Positions 22,481-33,350 of a stretch of DNA of 64,000 nucleotides are shown piece by piece. Each line of letters begins with the position of its first letter. Position 1 is the first letter of the stretch. The stretch is from Gymnopus androsaceus JB14 (lineage: Eukaryota > Basidiomycota > Agaricomycetes > Agaricales > Omphalotaceae). Made by a program: the position numbers and the translations under genes. Location of the stretch: NCBI GenBank assembly GCA_009733575.1, contig ML769461.1, positions 1-64,000 on the forward strand. Reading direction: 5' to 3'. The notes under the pieces are model-generated. The model ran no database searches. It was not told the origin of the DNA and saw only the letters and a program-made list of their open reading frames with translations.

Positions 22481-25400
22481 GCGCCAAACGGACGCTGGAA
22501 CAAGGATCAGTAAAAACGATGAAGACTAAGGGAGAAAGAATTCTTACCTTCCTCTTCCTCGACCCTTGCTTCGACCCACTACCACGATGAGCACCTGGAG
22601 CGTGCTGTATCGGTCTCGCGGAAGGACCAGCAGCAGCGTTCTGCCTAAAGAAGGCCGAGGCAAGGGAACAACTGCAGGAGCCGCGACAGGGGACTTGGTT
22701 GCTTTGGACGCTTGGCCACTGGTTTGTCATCTTCCTCGGCGCTGGAGAGCTGAGATGGAGAACGGCGCTTCGAGGAGAATCTAAAACTGAAGAAATCAGT
22801 CGAAAAAGCTGATGACAAGTATGAGGAAAGACTTACAAGCGTGAACAACGGCCTCCTCCTCGGACTCCTCACTGGATTCCAGAAGACGAGACAGGCTCGC
22901 AACGACAGTGGAAGCCTCCTCTGGAGCAGACCCTCCTCGAAGCTGCCTCCACGGCCTTTGCCTTGCCTTTACCCTTGTACTGAGGTCGACGAATAAGACC
23001 AGGGATGGGTGGGACCATGTCTGAAGGAATCAAAGCATGAAGATGACCTACCTGGGACTGAGTAGGGGCGGCGCGATGACCTCAGGAAGAGGAATCTGCG
23101 AAGAGTCCCTCAAACTCGAGATCCTCGAGGGTGAAACGCTTGTCCCAACCAAGAAGGAAGGCAAGCATGAGACAAACGCTCCGTGTCCGTCTCGGCGACA
23201 AACCATCCTCGATGAGAGCCTTCAGCAATGAGCGAGGATCAGAAGCCGAGTTACGAAGCTGAGCCTGACGGCGAGCAACGTTACTGGCCTGAATCTGTGA
23301 ACTCGGTCAAGAAAGACGGAGCAAGACCTCGGTGCGAAGAAGGCCAAGGTTCTCCTCGCAAGTGTCGAAGAGAACATGGCGACCGCTAGAAAGTAAAGAA
23401 GGAAGTTAGCAAACTAGAGGAAAGATCAGAGAAGAAAAACGTACCACCGTGTTGCTTCTGGCGGCATGCATAAACAGCCGCCTCCGCTCCTCGTCAGCCC
23501 GCTCGACAGGGTAGCTGAACGAACAGGGAGTCTTGCTCATGAGGCAACGATGGCACTCATGGCGAGCACTGCTGGTGGACTCAGGTGGCATTGAGCACTG
23601 CACTCCAATTCGAATGCAGTTGGTGCATGACACCGAGGGAAACTGCAGTTTGAGGAAAAATGTTAGCGCTGCTTCGGAAACGATGCACTTGAAAAGGAAA
23701 CTTACAGGTTGCAGAGGAATGGTGCTATGCACCAAGCTGTCCAGAGTGGCGTGAAGTCGAATGCGCTCGTTATCATTGAAAGTCACCAGGAGCAGCAAAA
23801 CGTTCCTGAAAAAGCGAAAAGTTAGCAGTGAAATAAGCGGTAGAAGGGAAAAGGAGACTTACGGTGATCATCCGAACACCTTTTGTCTCAGGATAAGGCG
23901 TTCCGCGGCGTTTCGAAGTTCGTGCAGCCCGAAGACTTGCCCCACCCCGCGCCAAGACTGAGTTGTAACCAAACAAGGACATATTTGGACAGCCACCCTC
24001 AAGCCGAGGAAAGCCCGAGTCCTTGTCATGGCTAGACTGGCCCTTCTTGGACTTAGAAGTGTATGTGCTCGAGGAGATGGGCTTGGGAACAGGCAAGGTC
24101 GGATATTTCAACTATCAAAAGGGATGGAATTAGTATGAGGAAACAGGGAAATGAGGAACTGCAAGATGAAACTTACCATGGAAGAGCGACTGCGGACTGG
24201 CTGCTCGACAGCCTTGCCCACAAACTCAACCTCGTTATTGACATGACGAGAAGGATCTTCCTTGACACCAAGTTTGTCATCAGCATCCTCCTCCTCCTCT
24301 TCCTCCTCCTCCTCCTCCTGGGCATTGTCTGTCTGATTCTTGTCCTCAGACTCCTCGGCCTCGAAGTTGATAAACATGTTGTTTACAAGGGTGTCCTCGC
24401 TGAGGTCAAAAAGACGCTTGCTCGGTGAGAAACCGTGAACCCCGACTTGCTGTAAAAAGAAAATATCAGTAAAGCGGAAGAAAAAGGGAGACATAGGGGT
24501 ACTCACCGAAAGACTAACATCCTGAGAACAGAAGAGAAAACAAGGTCATCAGAAAGAGAAGCATACAGACAAAAGAAAAAGGGAACTTACCTCGATGAGG
24601 TCACTGATAAAGATGGCCTCCTCGGGAAAGAGCTTGTCCTGGTCAAGCCCAGACATGCTCAGCTCAAAATCAACCATGAACTGATTGTAGTTGACAAGAC
24701 TCCCCGAGATAAGCTCGGAAGGTGTCACTACAGGACTCGACAGTCCGGGAATCTATGTCGAGGTAAAGATAAAAGGGGTTTATAAGTCGAGGGAGACCTA
24801 AAAAAATCGATAAAAGGGGGGCTTACCTCATCACCACCGATAAAGGTGTAAGTCAAGAACGCCTCCTTGATGAACCACTCCACTTGATAGCATTTGAGGT
24901 CCTTCCAAGCATACTGGCCCAACATCTGCATACAGAACCACTGGATGCCGAGCAAGAATGCCGCGGACCAAGTGGTAGCAATGTATTTGCCATACTTGGC
25001 CTTATAAGCCACCTAGAAGAGGGAAGAAGTAAGCAAAAAGGACAGGGAAAGGTTAAAAGGGCAGACTTACCATTCTGGGAGAATACTTATCGAAGAATGC
25101 AACCCAATCCACCAGCGAGATCTCCAGGTCCTCACACTTAGACTGGTGTTCTGCACAGGCAAAGATACCTTGCAAGAATACAGTCCACAGGAACCAGAAC
25201 GAGATGAGCCGAGTATCTTCTTGCAAGAAAACAGAAGGGAATGGTCAGCCAAGATTGGACAAAACAGACAAAGGAAAAACTTACCAGTCAGAAGCTAGCG
25301 CAGCTCGCCCCTCCTACACCTATCATGTGAGAGTCACGTTTTTGCACAGCATGTCCCATCCTTTGCACATCTCGATGCGTCAACCTGTTACTAAAAGCTA

Positions 25401-26496
25401 TAAATCTATAAATATAATAATGTTTTATACTGTAAGACGTGCTTGAAATATAGCTTGATAGTTTATCTGCGCTATGCTAGCTAGTTCCGGTCAATGAAAG
25501 TGAGTAACAGAATGAACAGCCATGGAGAGTGTCCATAGTAAGCGTGTGAAACATGGATTTGGGGAACAATGGCCAGTGCTAGTGGTAGATGCTCCTTTGC
25601 TTCAACCATGTCCTCTCCTAAGTTCTCCCACATGTTCGCGGCGCTAAGCCCTGGTGCAAAACCATGCTATCAATGATTATGGACTCAAAACCTGCAGAAA
25701 ATGTCTCAATCAGAAAGCAAAAAGCAAAAAAAAATTGCGCACAGAAGCGGAAGCAAACAGCTGATGAGTGTGGCAACAGTGACAATGACAATGTTCAGGA
25801 CAATGATGCCCTGTTCAAACAGGAAGGACGCGGGATGTTGCAGATGGCAATGCAGTGTTTGAAGCAAGAACGCCAGTACAACTCGACTCCAACTCGCAGC
25901 CAGAACCCTCATACTTGGGATGCTGAGTCAAGCGCTGTGATGTTTTACAAGGCTCCTGCTAGAAATAATTCATAGAGTAGTATTTTAGGGTCTGATAGAG
26001 TGCAAACTCTGACTGTGTAGTTCAAATATATTATTTTGAAGTTACAGAGCACAAGTATACTGAGTACTGAGCGGGCCCAGACCCTTCACGATTTTCCACG
26101 AAGCACATGACCTTTCACATGGGGGTGTAGGAGGGGCTAGCAGAGGAAGCTGATTATCTTGCTATTCTGGACAATATTGCGAAGACTGGAGGGAGGCTTG
26201 GCTACTGGGGTTGCCAAGGATGAACCTCGAGATGGCCCAGCAGCACCACGAGCCCCACCACGAACAGCAGGAAGGGTCAAGGACGAGAGTCCTGACCGGC
26301 CAGCAGTCAAACGAGAAGTTTGACCAGCTGTCAAGGAGCGCTGAGTCTCGATGACAGGGACCACCGCGGCAGTACGACGAGGTGCCCTTGACAAAGAAGA
26401 AGAGGCGACAGTGTTCGCAGACTTAGAAAGAGCAGGAGATGGATGAAACTCATTGTCAGTCTCGGCTTGGACTTTGGAAGTAGGCCATCTGGACAT
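22480..26496 (-). pseudogene. Antisense gene 2 in the Gypsy element, Zn2Cys6-like protein, interrupted
   Basis: Start at ATG 26496 (MSRWPTSKVQ), followed by a Ser/Arg/Ala-rich N-terminus. After a transposon insertion (25307-26137) the exons continue with ISLVDWVAFFDKYSPRM (to about 25072), YKAKYGKYIATTWSAAFLLGIQWFCMQMLGQYAWKDLKCYQVEWFIKEAFLTYTF (about 25010-24845), IPGLSSPVVTPSELISGSLVNYNQFMVDFELSMSGL (about 24755-24650) and an acidic run of about ten Glu (about 24320-24290). Next comes a cysteine array at about 23640-23545: CTNCIRIGVQC, a 13-residue spacer, then CHRCLMSKTPC. That C-x2-C-x6-C ... C-x2-C-x6-C spacing is the Zn2Cys6 pattern, although in such factors the cluster is usually N-terminal and the spacer shorter. 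The C-terminal exons toward 22480 are uncertain. Confidence 0.5.
25307..26137. mobile_element. Non-autonomous TIR element, 831 bp, inside antisense gene 2
   Basis: The ends are inverted repeats: CCCCTCCTACACC at 25308-25320 and GGTGTAGGAGGGG at 26124-26136, with further similarity inward (ATGTGA...GTCA). The flanks share GCTAG (25294-25298 and 26136-26140), but 8-9 extra bases on the left prevent a clean TSD call. It carries a 103-aa plus-strand ORF (25664-25975) that I cannot assign. Removing it by eye would rejoin one exon of antisense gene 2 just before its splice donor. Confidence 0.65.
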
Positions 26497-26584
26497 CGTA
26501 TGAACAATGTACAGAGGTTTGGGCAGGAATAAAGATGGGAGGAATTGGGAAGTTGGGGACTTATGAGCTTGAAATCCTGTACCT

Positions 26585-26590
26585 CTTATA
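26585..26590 (-). promoter_or_regulatory. TATA box of antisense gene 2
   Basis: The minus strand reads TATAAG 94 bp upstream of ATG 26496, matching the arrangement of antisense gene 1. Confidence 0.5.
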
Positions 26591-26599
26591 CCCAAGAAG

Positions 26600-27956
26600 A
26601 GTAACTTGTGTGATTAAGTCACGACAAACGAAAAATAAAAGAATTTTTCAGGAGGACAGTGCAATTTCCATAAGAGTCAACGCGTCTTACCAGTTGTGGC
26701 GTCTGGAAAGGACATATCACACAAGGAAGTACTTCTCGCGGAAAAGATGCACTCTGTATGAGGAACTAACCCTGCACGGGCATCTTTCAAGGTCTAAACG
26801 CGTCCGCAGATTTAGGTTTTAGAGAATATCATAACCAAATACGGACGCTCGACTGATGAATCTCAAAAGAGTTCTGATGCGCGGACCTCAAAATACTTAA
26901 AATGAGACATTGGAATTCCATTGGGCAGGTACTCGTTATACCAACCAAGGAATTCCTGTCTCCAAAATTGGGAATGCGGTGTTTTCACTTAGAAAGTCAT
27001 ACGCTTGCTGATCGAGTATGTGATTTCTCGGTGAACGCACTGCAGCGGAATTGTCCGGAATTTGTGATATCACAAAGACAAGTACAAGATACGGGAGACG
27101 CGTGCTAAAATTGGGAAGACCCTCTACTCAGATCACTGTCTCGTGCTGTTCAATTGATGAAAAAGTCAAAATCAGCACTGTACAGAACCTGTCTCGATGT
27201 GATTAAATAATTGCGGGCATCAACTCAGATCTACTTATATGATAGGCAGTCCATCAAAACGGTGACAAAGGCACCTTGGGGCATGGAATCTATTTCCATG
27301 ATAGGTAGTCTGTCAAAATGGTGACAAGGGCGCCTTGGGGCATAGAAAATAGAAGGTCAGAAAAAGCCACATGCCGGTGGCAGAAGCACAAGTCAAGACT
27401 CCGACATGATGGAATGGAAAAGATGTGAGATGAGGAAAGAACCCAGGACCCTGCATAAGCAGGAAAAGCAGAATCACATCCCAAAAGGGATTTAAGTGCT
27501 GACCGGGATATCCCGATCACATCACACCAGAATGTCTGGAAGAAGAGCACAGCAAAAGAATCATTATGGTTTCTACAGAGAACAAGAAATCAGGAGATTG
27601 CAGGGTCCAAAGGCCATGTGTCTGGACCATGCCAAAGAAACTGGGACACCCAAGTGTATCCAGTTGATCTCTTGCCAAAGTAGGCAATGATTTGTCAAGA
27701 TTGCTGCGACTGATGGGATGTGCCAAAAGAGCATCAGACCCTGACTAAACGCGAGCGGCAACTACGGAATGCACCAAGGCCAGTTGAGTGAACTGAGTGC
27801 CACGATGGGCTTCCTTGGCAAGAGCAACTCGGACTTCATAAAACAGTCAGTGCCGGTCAATTACCCAACTCAATCCAGGTACAGGTTACCTTGCCAAGAT
27901 ACGGCTTCAACTTGTTCCTCAACCGAGGACGGTTGAGATTTTTAGTTTGGGGGAGA
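26600..27956 (+). other. Gypsy 3' leader before the LTR, with a 59-bp tandem duplication
   Basis: No supported coding sequence. A 59-bp unit is tandemly repeated at 27241-27299 and 27300-27358 (core GGTGACAA.GGC.CCTTGGGGCAT). The region ends in the polypurine tract TTTAGTTTGGGGGAGA (27941-27956), which primes plus-strand synthesis and directly abuts the 3' LTR. Confidence 0.6.
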
Positions 27957-28893
27957 TGATACGCTGATTTTTCGGCTAAGGCTAGAACTGCGCAGAACTA
28001 ATAATCCTAAGTTCTGTTTGTAACAAAACATGGTCAATAAAAGAACTATAGTGAGCCCAAGCTGATAGTTAAAATCCACCGAGGACCTATTGTACCCAAG
28101 AGGTTGCAGAGTAATGGTACATGTAATGGTACCATACTTAAATTTGTGAATGCGCCTCGATCAAAGTCCTATGCACGGTATGGTGTAGCGAGGCAAGCTT
28201 GTTGGATAACAAGTTGCTGACTGAGGCAGATAAACGAGCCCACATACCAGTTATACTAGGCTAGGTCATCGAAGGATATACCCAAGGGATCGAAGTCATA
28301 AACCAAGGCATCGCTTCCACGATCAGCTCACCGAGGAGTCTTCACGACACTCAATTTTATTAAACAAAGCAAGGTGGACCGAGATGGGGAAGTACTTTAA
28401 CTGGTGCCCCGAAAAGTTGACGCTCGTTGGAAAGCACCAAGGCAAATCGCCGCGGCAAGCCAACACGGCCACATGACCAACTTGCTGTAGCTACTTCGAA
28501 AGCACGGAAGGACCAAGGAGCATTTCTATCCGAGCCTTAGCGTTTTCCCGAGATCCATATGCTACCAGGCATCCAGACCCGAGACCGCGCGGAACTAGGA
28601 GTAATGACTAGTCTCCCATTGGCGAGGAAAAACATAGAATACTTCCGAGGGCTGTTCTGCTAAAGGAACTGGCGAGTCTTGTAAAGAGGCAAATGACTCA
28701 AGTTGATTCGGACCAAAATCCCAAAAGTCAACCCAATCGAGGAAGACAAACGAACGAGGCAGAGAAATGTTGAGGCAAAACCATAGTACACACGCATATA
28801 TGGACATTATTTTATCTTTTCCTATTTAATTATTCTGTTTCATCTTATCTCACTCAGTTTCTCTCATTTTCCTATTTATTATATCTCGCTCAG

Positions 28894-28900
28894 TATATAA
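28894..28900 (+). promoter_or_regulatory. LTR promoter TATA box
   Basis: TATATAA at the expected place in the middle of the LTR, in a CT-rich, locally repeated context (CTCGCTCAGT / CTCACTCAGT). Confidence 0.5.
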
Positions 28901-29410
28901 GGTAGCTACTCTATCTCGGAATAACAAGTTAGACTTAATACCTGAAACGCAGTTCTATCTTAGGACCTGTAGTGATTCGTACATGCTCAGATGCGTCTGC
29001 ATCGTCCTCTACAACCTTTGAAACGGGTGGCCTTCTTGTAACCTCGATAATACTGAGGCAATTCATTCTACTTCCCGGCTATTAAGTCAAGCATTCCTGG
29101 TTTTCATCTCAAAGAGAGGTCACATCAGTCTTAGGACCACAGGTGGAGCCTAACGTGCACACCTCGACGAGCCCGTTGTTGATTAGGAAAGGTCTTGGAC
29201 CCAAGTGTCGGCTTGGTCTAGTTTTAGGGAGGAAGCTTCTCAGAGTGTTACCTAGCTTTACCAACAGATTCTACCCCTTGCCTGCTCTTCACTGAGTGTG
29301 TTAAAAATGCCTACTTGAGTGACTTGCGCAGCGGTCGTATAAGCTTGTTAGGTAACTCGCGGGATTCCCTGAGAGTTGGAGTATCATTGCGCGGCGACGT
29401 AAAGGCTCCC

Positions 29411-29585
29411 GAGATACGCTAAGTCATTTGTTGAGTTGGCGTACTTGACCTGTGCTTGGGTATTTCACCTCGGATATGCGAAGTCATTTGTTGAGTTGGC
29501 GTACTTGACCCGTGCCTCGGTGTTCGTGCAGATACGCAAAGTCGTTTGTTGAGTCGGCGGACTTGACCCATGCTTTGGTGTTTGC
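29411..29585 (+). repeat. Three tandem 60-bp units in the LTR
   Basis: Units starting near 29411, 29471 and 29530 share GATACGC.AAGTC.TTTGTTG, then GAGT.GGCG.ACTTGACC. They diverge by several substitutions. They lie downstream of the likely transcription start, in R/U5. Confidence 0.8.
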
Positions 29586-29836
29586 TTTCCCCCTCGATTA
29601 GTTCAGCACGTCGTCGTACGTTAGTTGGCTTTTCAAAACCTCCCTCCAAATATAAACCTTGTTCATCTCGCACTGTCTGTGCCACTGTCAAGTGCTTTTC
29701 TCTTCGAATCAATTAGTAGTCGAGGGAACCTTCGACAACCTCCTTCCTTGCATTAAATTAAACCTTTTGGATTGAATCTGATTGGGGCGATTGTTGTTTG
29801 GTTGGTTTTCATACCTAGCACAAATCTAACTCATCA

Positions 29837-30234
29837 CTGGGCAACTGCAAACACATGAGAATTTCTTGGCCTCCTACTGTAATATTCCCCCATATTGCCT
29901 TAAGTCCCTTAAACACCTATTAGAGTTAAAATTCTCACTTTCTAAACCTTGAATCTTAATTGATTCTACTGGTTATGAAAACACAAGTATGACAATTCAA
30001 ATGGTTTTCTATTGGCATATGGTTTTTGTATATAGTTTGGTTCAAAACTGCTGATGCAGGATGTGTATGACCCAATCAGAGATGGAAAAATGGATGGATA
30101 TAAACAAACTGCGATCACACCACAACAAAGTCTAAATGGGTAATCACTGAAGTCAAGTAAATCTCAGATTCATAATCTTGAATAAGTGTGACATCTTTAT
30201 TGATCGTCACTGACATGTTCATATCCAGATCACA
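29837..30234 (+). other. Copia leader without recognisable 5' LTR
   Basis: About 400 bp between the end of the Gypsy 3' LTR and the Copia ATG. No copy of the Copia 3' LTR is found here, so the Copia 5' LTR was lost, probably at the Gypsy junction. A possible primer-binding site, TGGTTATGA at about 29969, is weak. Confidence 0.4.
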
Positions 30235-31335
30235 ATGTCTTCCACCTCTGCAATCAACGCTGTTCCCCTCTTCAACGGATCCAACTACAATGATTGGTCA
30301 TCTGGCATGAAGGCTTATCTCCAAGTCAATAAACTTTGGGGACACACCTCTGGCACTAAGATTCGTCCTTCTCCCATTGTCTCTCCTGCTTCCAATCAGG
30401 ATGCCATCAACACCTGGGATGAAAACAACAGTGCTGCCATTGGTGCAATTTCTCTTTGCCTGCCTAACCATATTAGGCAAACAACTGTTAAGGCTACCGC
30501 TAGGGAAACCTGGCAACATCTTGAGAATACCTACGGTACTCCTGGCGCTGCTGGACTCTTTGGAATTTTCCGAGAGGCCATTGGTTTTGAGATCGCTGAG
30601 AACTCCGATCCAGCTATGCCAATTGCATCTCTTACTTTGATCTTTGGTTGCCTCAATGCCTCTGGTCTCACCTTGACAGAACCGGTTAAAGCCATGATTC
30701 TTCTTGCTGCACTTCCTTGTGCTTGGGATGGTTTAGCAATGACAATGTTGAGCCAATATACTGGCACAAATCTCATGCTAACTGCCATCATCCCCAAGAT
30801 TCAGGATGAATACAATTGTCGCCAATTTAATTCCACCTCGCTCACTTCTTGCCTTTCTACAGTGAACAAGAAGCGCAAGTCTAAGAATGCCTGGTCAAAA
30901 CAAAAGAAACAGAAACAAAACGCTGATGCATCTGGTTCAAACCAACAGGCTTCTTCCTCTGGCAGCAATAATGGCACTAACAATAAAGGCAATCAGAAGA
31001 AGAAAGGCAAAGGCAAAGGAAAACTGCACACTAATGAAGCCTCCACCAATGATCCACTCCCAGTTGCTAACTTTGCTACTGCATATGTCTCCGCTACCGC
31101 CGATCCACTCCATGCAATTGACCCTTACATGGGCAAACTCGATCCTCTCCTCAGAGACATGAAGATAGAGGAACAAGAGTTGCTGCCCAATTGGGCTCAA
31201 ACTGTTGTCAATGATGGCTTCACCAGAATCAACGATTACAACAAGGAAATATATGGTTCCGGCAATGAGTGTACTTCTTACTGGCAAGTTCCTATTAACT
31301 TTCTTAAGAAAACATTCACTAATTCATTGCATTGA
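30235..31335 (+). pseudogene. Copia gag
   Basis: Begins MSSTSAINAVPLFNGSNYNDW, the typical N-terminus of Copia Gag, and continues with a helical capsid-like region (for example TWQHLENTYGTPGAAGLFGIF). Where many Copia Gags have a CCHC knuckle, this one has only a Lys/Gln/Ser/Asn-rich basic stretch (about 30870-31030), so RNA binding would rely on basic residues. It ends at TGA 31333-31335, beyond which the same frame continues into protease, so this stop is probably a mutation in a fused Gag-Pol frame. Confidence 0.8.
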
Positions 31336-33350
31336 CTTAACAGATCTTCTACTATAGATAATGACACTATGCATGATTCCTATCCTGCAACTAGTTCTTA
31401 TTTATTTGATTCTGTACTTAGTTCTGAGCCTCTTGATGAGGCAGAATATATAAATTTTCTGCATGCAATTTCTGTGAATAAAGAACTGCCTGAGAATAAT
31501 GTGAGAATAAAAGCAACAATGTATAATATGTCTTGGTTACTTGATTCTGGCACTTCACACCACTTTACACCGCATATTGAAGATTTCGCAGATTACAAGG
31601 AATGGAGAAATCCAATTCCACTTGTATCAGCCGACAAATCATCTTGATTGCATGTACTTGGCACTGGAACGGTATATATTTGTCATGATAATGGAACAGG
31701 TGTTACCCACACGACTAAGTTACACCTGGTGTATTACCAGCCTGATAGCCCACATCGCCTTCTTTCAATTGGTCAATTAAATCAAAATGGTTGTTACACA
31801 ATCATTAATGGAGATCAAACTCAGATACGTAGAAAGTCTAATCAAAAAATCCTTATGACCTGTAAACCAACTAACGTTGGTGATACACTTCACTGGCTTC
31901 ATGCTGACATGTTGAATCCTGAAACACACATGGTCAATATGGTTTCTATCAATTTTGATTTATGGCATAACCGATTTGCTCATCCAGGCAATGAGATCCT
32001 TAAACACGCTCCTGATAATGTTGAAGGTCTTCCTAAAGTTCCCATTCCTACTGAAAAAAATACCTGTAAAAGTTGTATTATTGGTAAAGAACCTCAGAAA
32101 TCATACCCCACCTCGTCTAAGCAAGCAGAACATCCTCTAGAACTTGTGCACTTCGATTTGACCGAATTACCAATTCAGTCTTATCACAAATATAAATATA
32201 TAGTCACATTCTTGGATGATTGTTCTTCTTACGCTTACTCGGTTAAATTACATCTTAAGTCCGAAGCTTTTCTTGCTTTTAATCAATTTAAAGCATGGGC
32301 CAAAAAACAAACCGGATGTAAAATTAAAAAGATACATATTGATCAAGGGGGAGAATTCTTATTGGATCAATTTACCAATTATCTCAAAACAGAAGGAATC
32401 AAGGTTCATAAGTCCGAACCTCATGTTCATCAACAGAACGGACGTGCTGAACACATACATCGCACTTTAATAGATAAATCAGAAGCTATGCAACACCATG
32501 CTTGCTGCCCTGATTCTTGGTGGGAATTTTCATATTCCACATCTATGCATGTATACAACTGCACTCTGATCCATCGATTGAATTGGAAGACACCTACTGA
32601 AATCTTTCTATGGACCAAACTGGATGTTTCTTATCTCAGAACATTTGGTTGTGGTGCATACGTGTTCATTCCATGTGCACAGCGGAAAAATAAATTATCT
32701 CCGCATTCCAAAGCAATGATTTTCATTGGTTATGACACAGGAAGCAAAGGATATATCTTCATGCATAGTAATAATGTGCTATATTATGGTGCTCAAGCTC
32801 GCTTTATTGAAGATTGGTTTCCACGCTGCCGCGAATCTGACAAGAGTCATAAACCCTCCAATAAACCTAGTCCTATCATACCAAGTGATAAACCCCCAAC
32901 ATGACCAACTAATGATCCCGCTGACAATGGATCTTCAGATTACAACAATCCTTTTGATCCTAGTCATATTCCGTTTACTTCTCCCAATGAATCCAATCAT
33001 TCTCCTGATCAGCCAGGAAATTTTGACAATGATCTGGACAATGCCAATGACATTTATACAAATGCACCCACATCTTGGCAACCATCACGAGAAGCTAGTC
33101 CGGAACATCCACCTACCCCTCATGATGCTGAAATTTCTAATGCACCACCAACGGTCCCACCTAAATCTATTTGGTACAACCCAGAAGCTATTGCTGAATG
33201 GAAAAGTAAAAATCCAGTTCGCACTCAAACTGCTCCTAATCGTCCTGGTTTTATTCCTACCACTCGTGAAAGTCTTTGTAAGACTTCTGCTTGGAAGAAA
33301 CAAGCTCAAAAGGTCAAGGATGACACACTTACTAGACAAAAACAAGACTG
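31336..33350 (+). pseudogene. Copia protease and integrase
   Basis: The protease active site is WLLDSGTSHHFTP (about 31534-31572). The GAG-pre-integrase zinc module has LWHNRFAHPG and CKSCIIGK (about 31957-32090). The integrase triad is D in VHFDLTE (about 32155), D in IHIDQGGEF (about 32340) and E in NGRAEHIHRTL (about 32450). All catalytic residues are kept. Three TGA codons (31645, 32902, 33349) interrupt the frame. A Pro/Asp/Asn-rich linker (32905-33350) leads to RT. Confidence 0.8.

Larger units (their letters stand above)
9778..29836 (+). mobile_element. Giant Gypsy (Ty3-like) LTR retrotransposon with antisense genes
   Basis: The element contains, in order, the last 29 bp of a 5' LTR, a primer-binding site, gag, protease, RT/RNase H, integrase, two antisense genes, a polypurine tract and a complete 3' LTR. 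The 29 bp before the primer-binding site (9778-9806) are identical to the last 29 bp of the 3' LTR (29808-29836), which ties the two ends to one element. The length of about 20 kb is far above the usual 5-8 kb of fungal Gypsy elements because of roughly 10 kb between integrase and the 3' LTR. It is inactive now, with stops, frameshifts, a lost 5' LTR and an internal DNA-transposon insertion. Confidence 0.85.
27957..29836 (+). repeat. Gypsy 3' LTR, 1880 bp
   Basis: It starts TGATACGC directly after the polypurine tract and ends CTCATCA, giving TGAT...ATCA termini. The end is fixed by identity with the 5' LTR remnant. A TATATAA box at 28894-28900 fits the U3 promoter, placing the transcription start near 28925-28935. 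It has no coding capacity. Confidence 0.85.

Noticed and set aside
21653..27956. Separate nested Gypsy element between the two polypurine tracts
   Set aside because: No LTR start or duplicated LTR is present after 21652, and the only LTR end matching the 5' remnant is at 29836. Kept as one element, with the doubt noted.
9863..33350. TGA used as a sense codon (recoding) in the retroelements, since premature stops are TGA
   Set aside because: The small secreted-protein gene at 45624-46180 ends in TGA at the expected C-terminus, and the Copia RNase H ends in TGA. The standard code applies, and decay by C-to-T change explains the pattern better.
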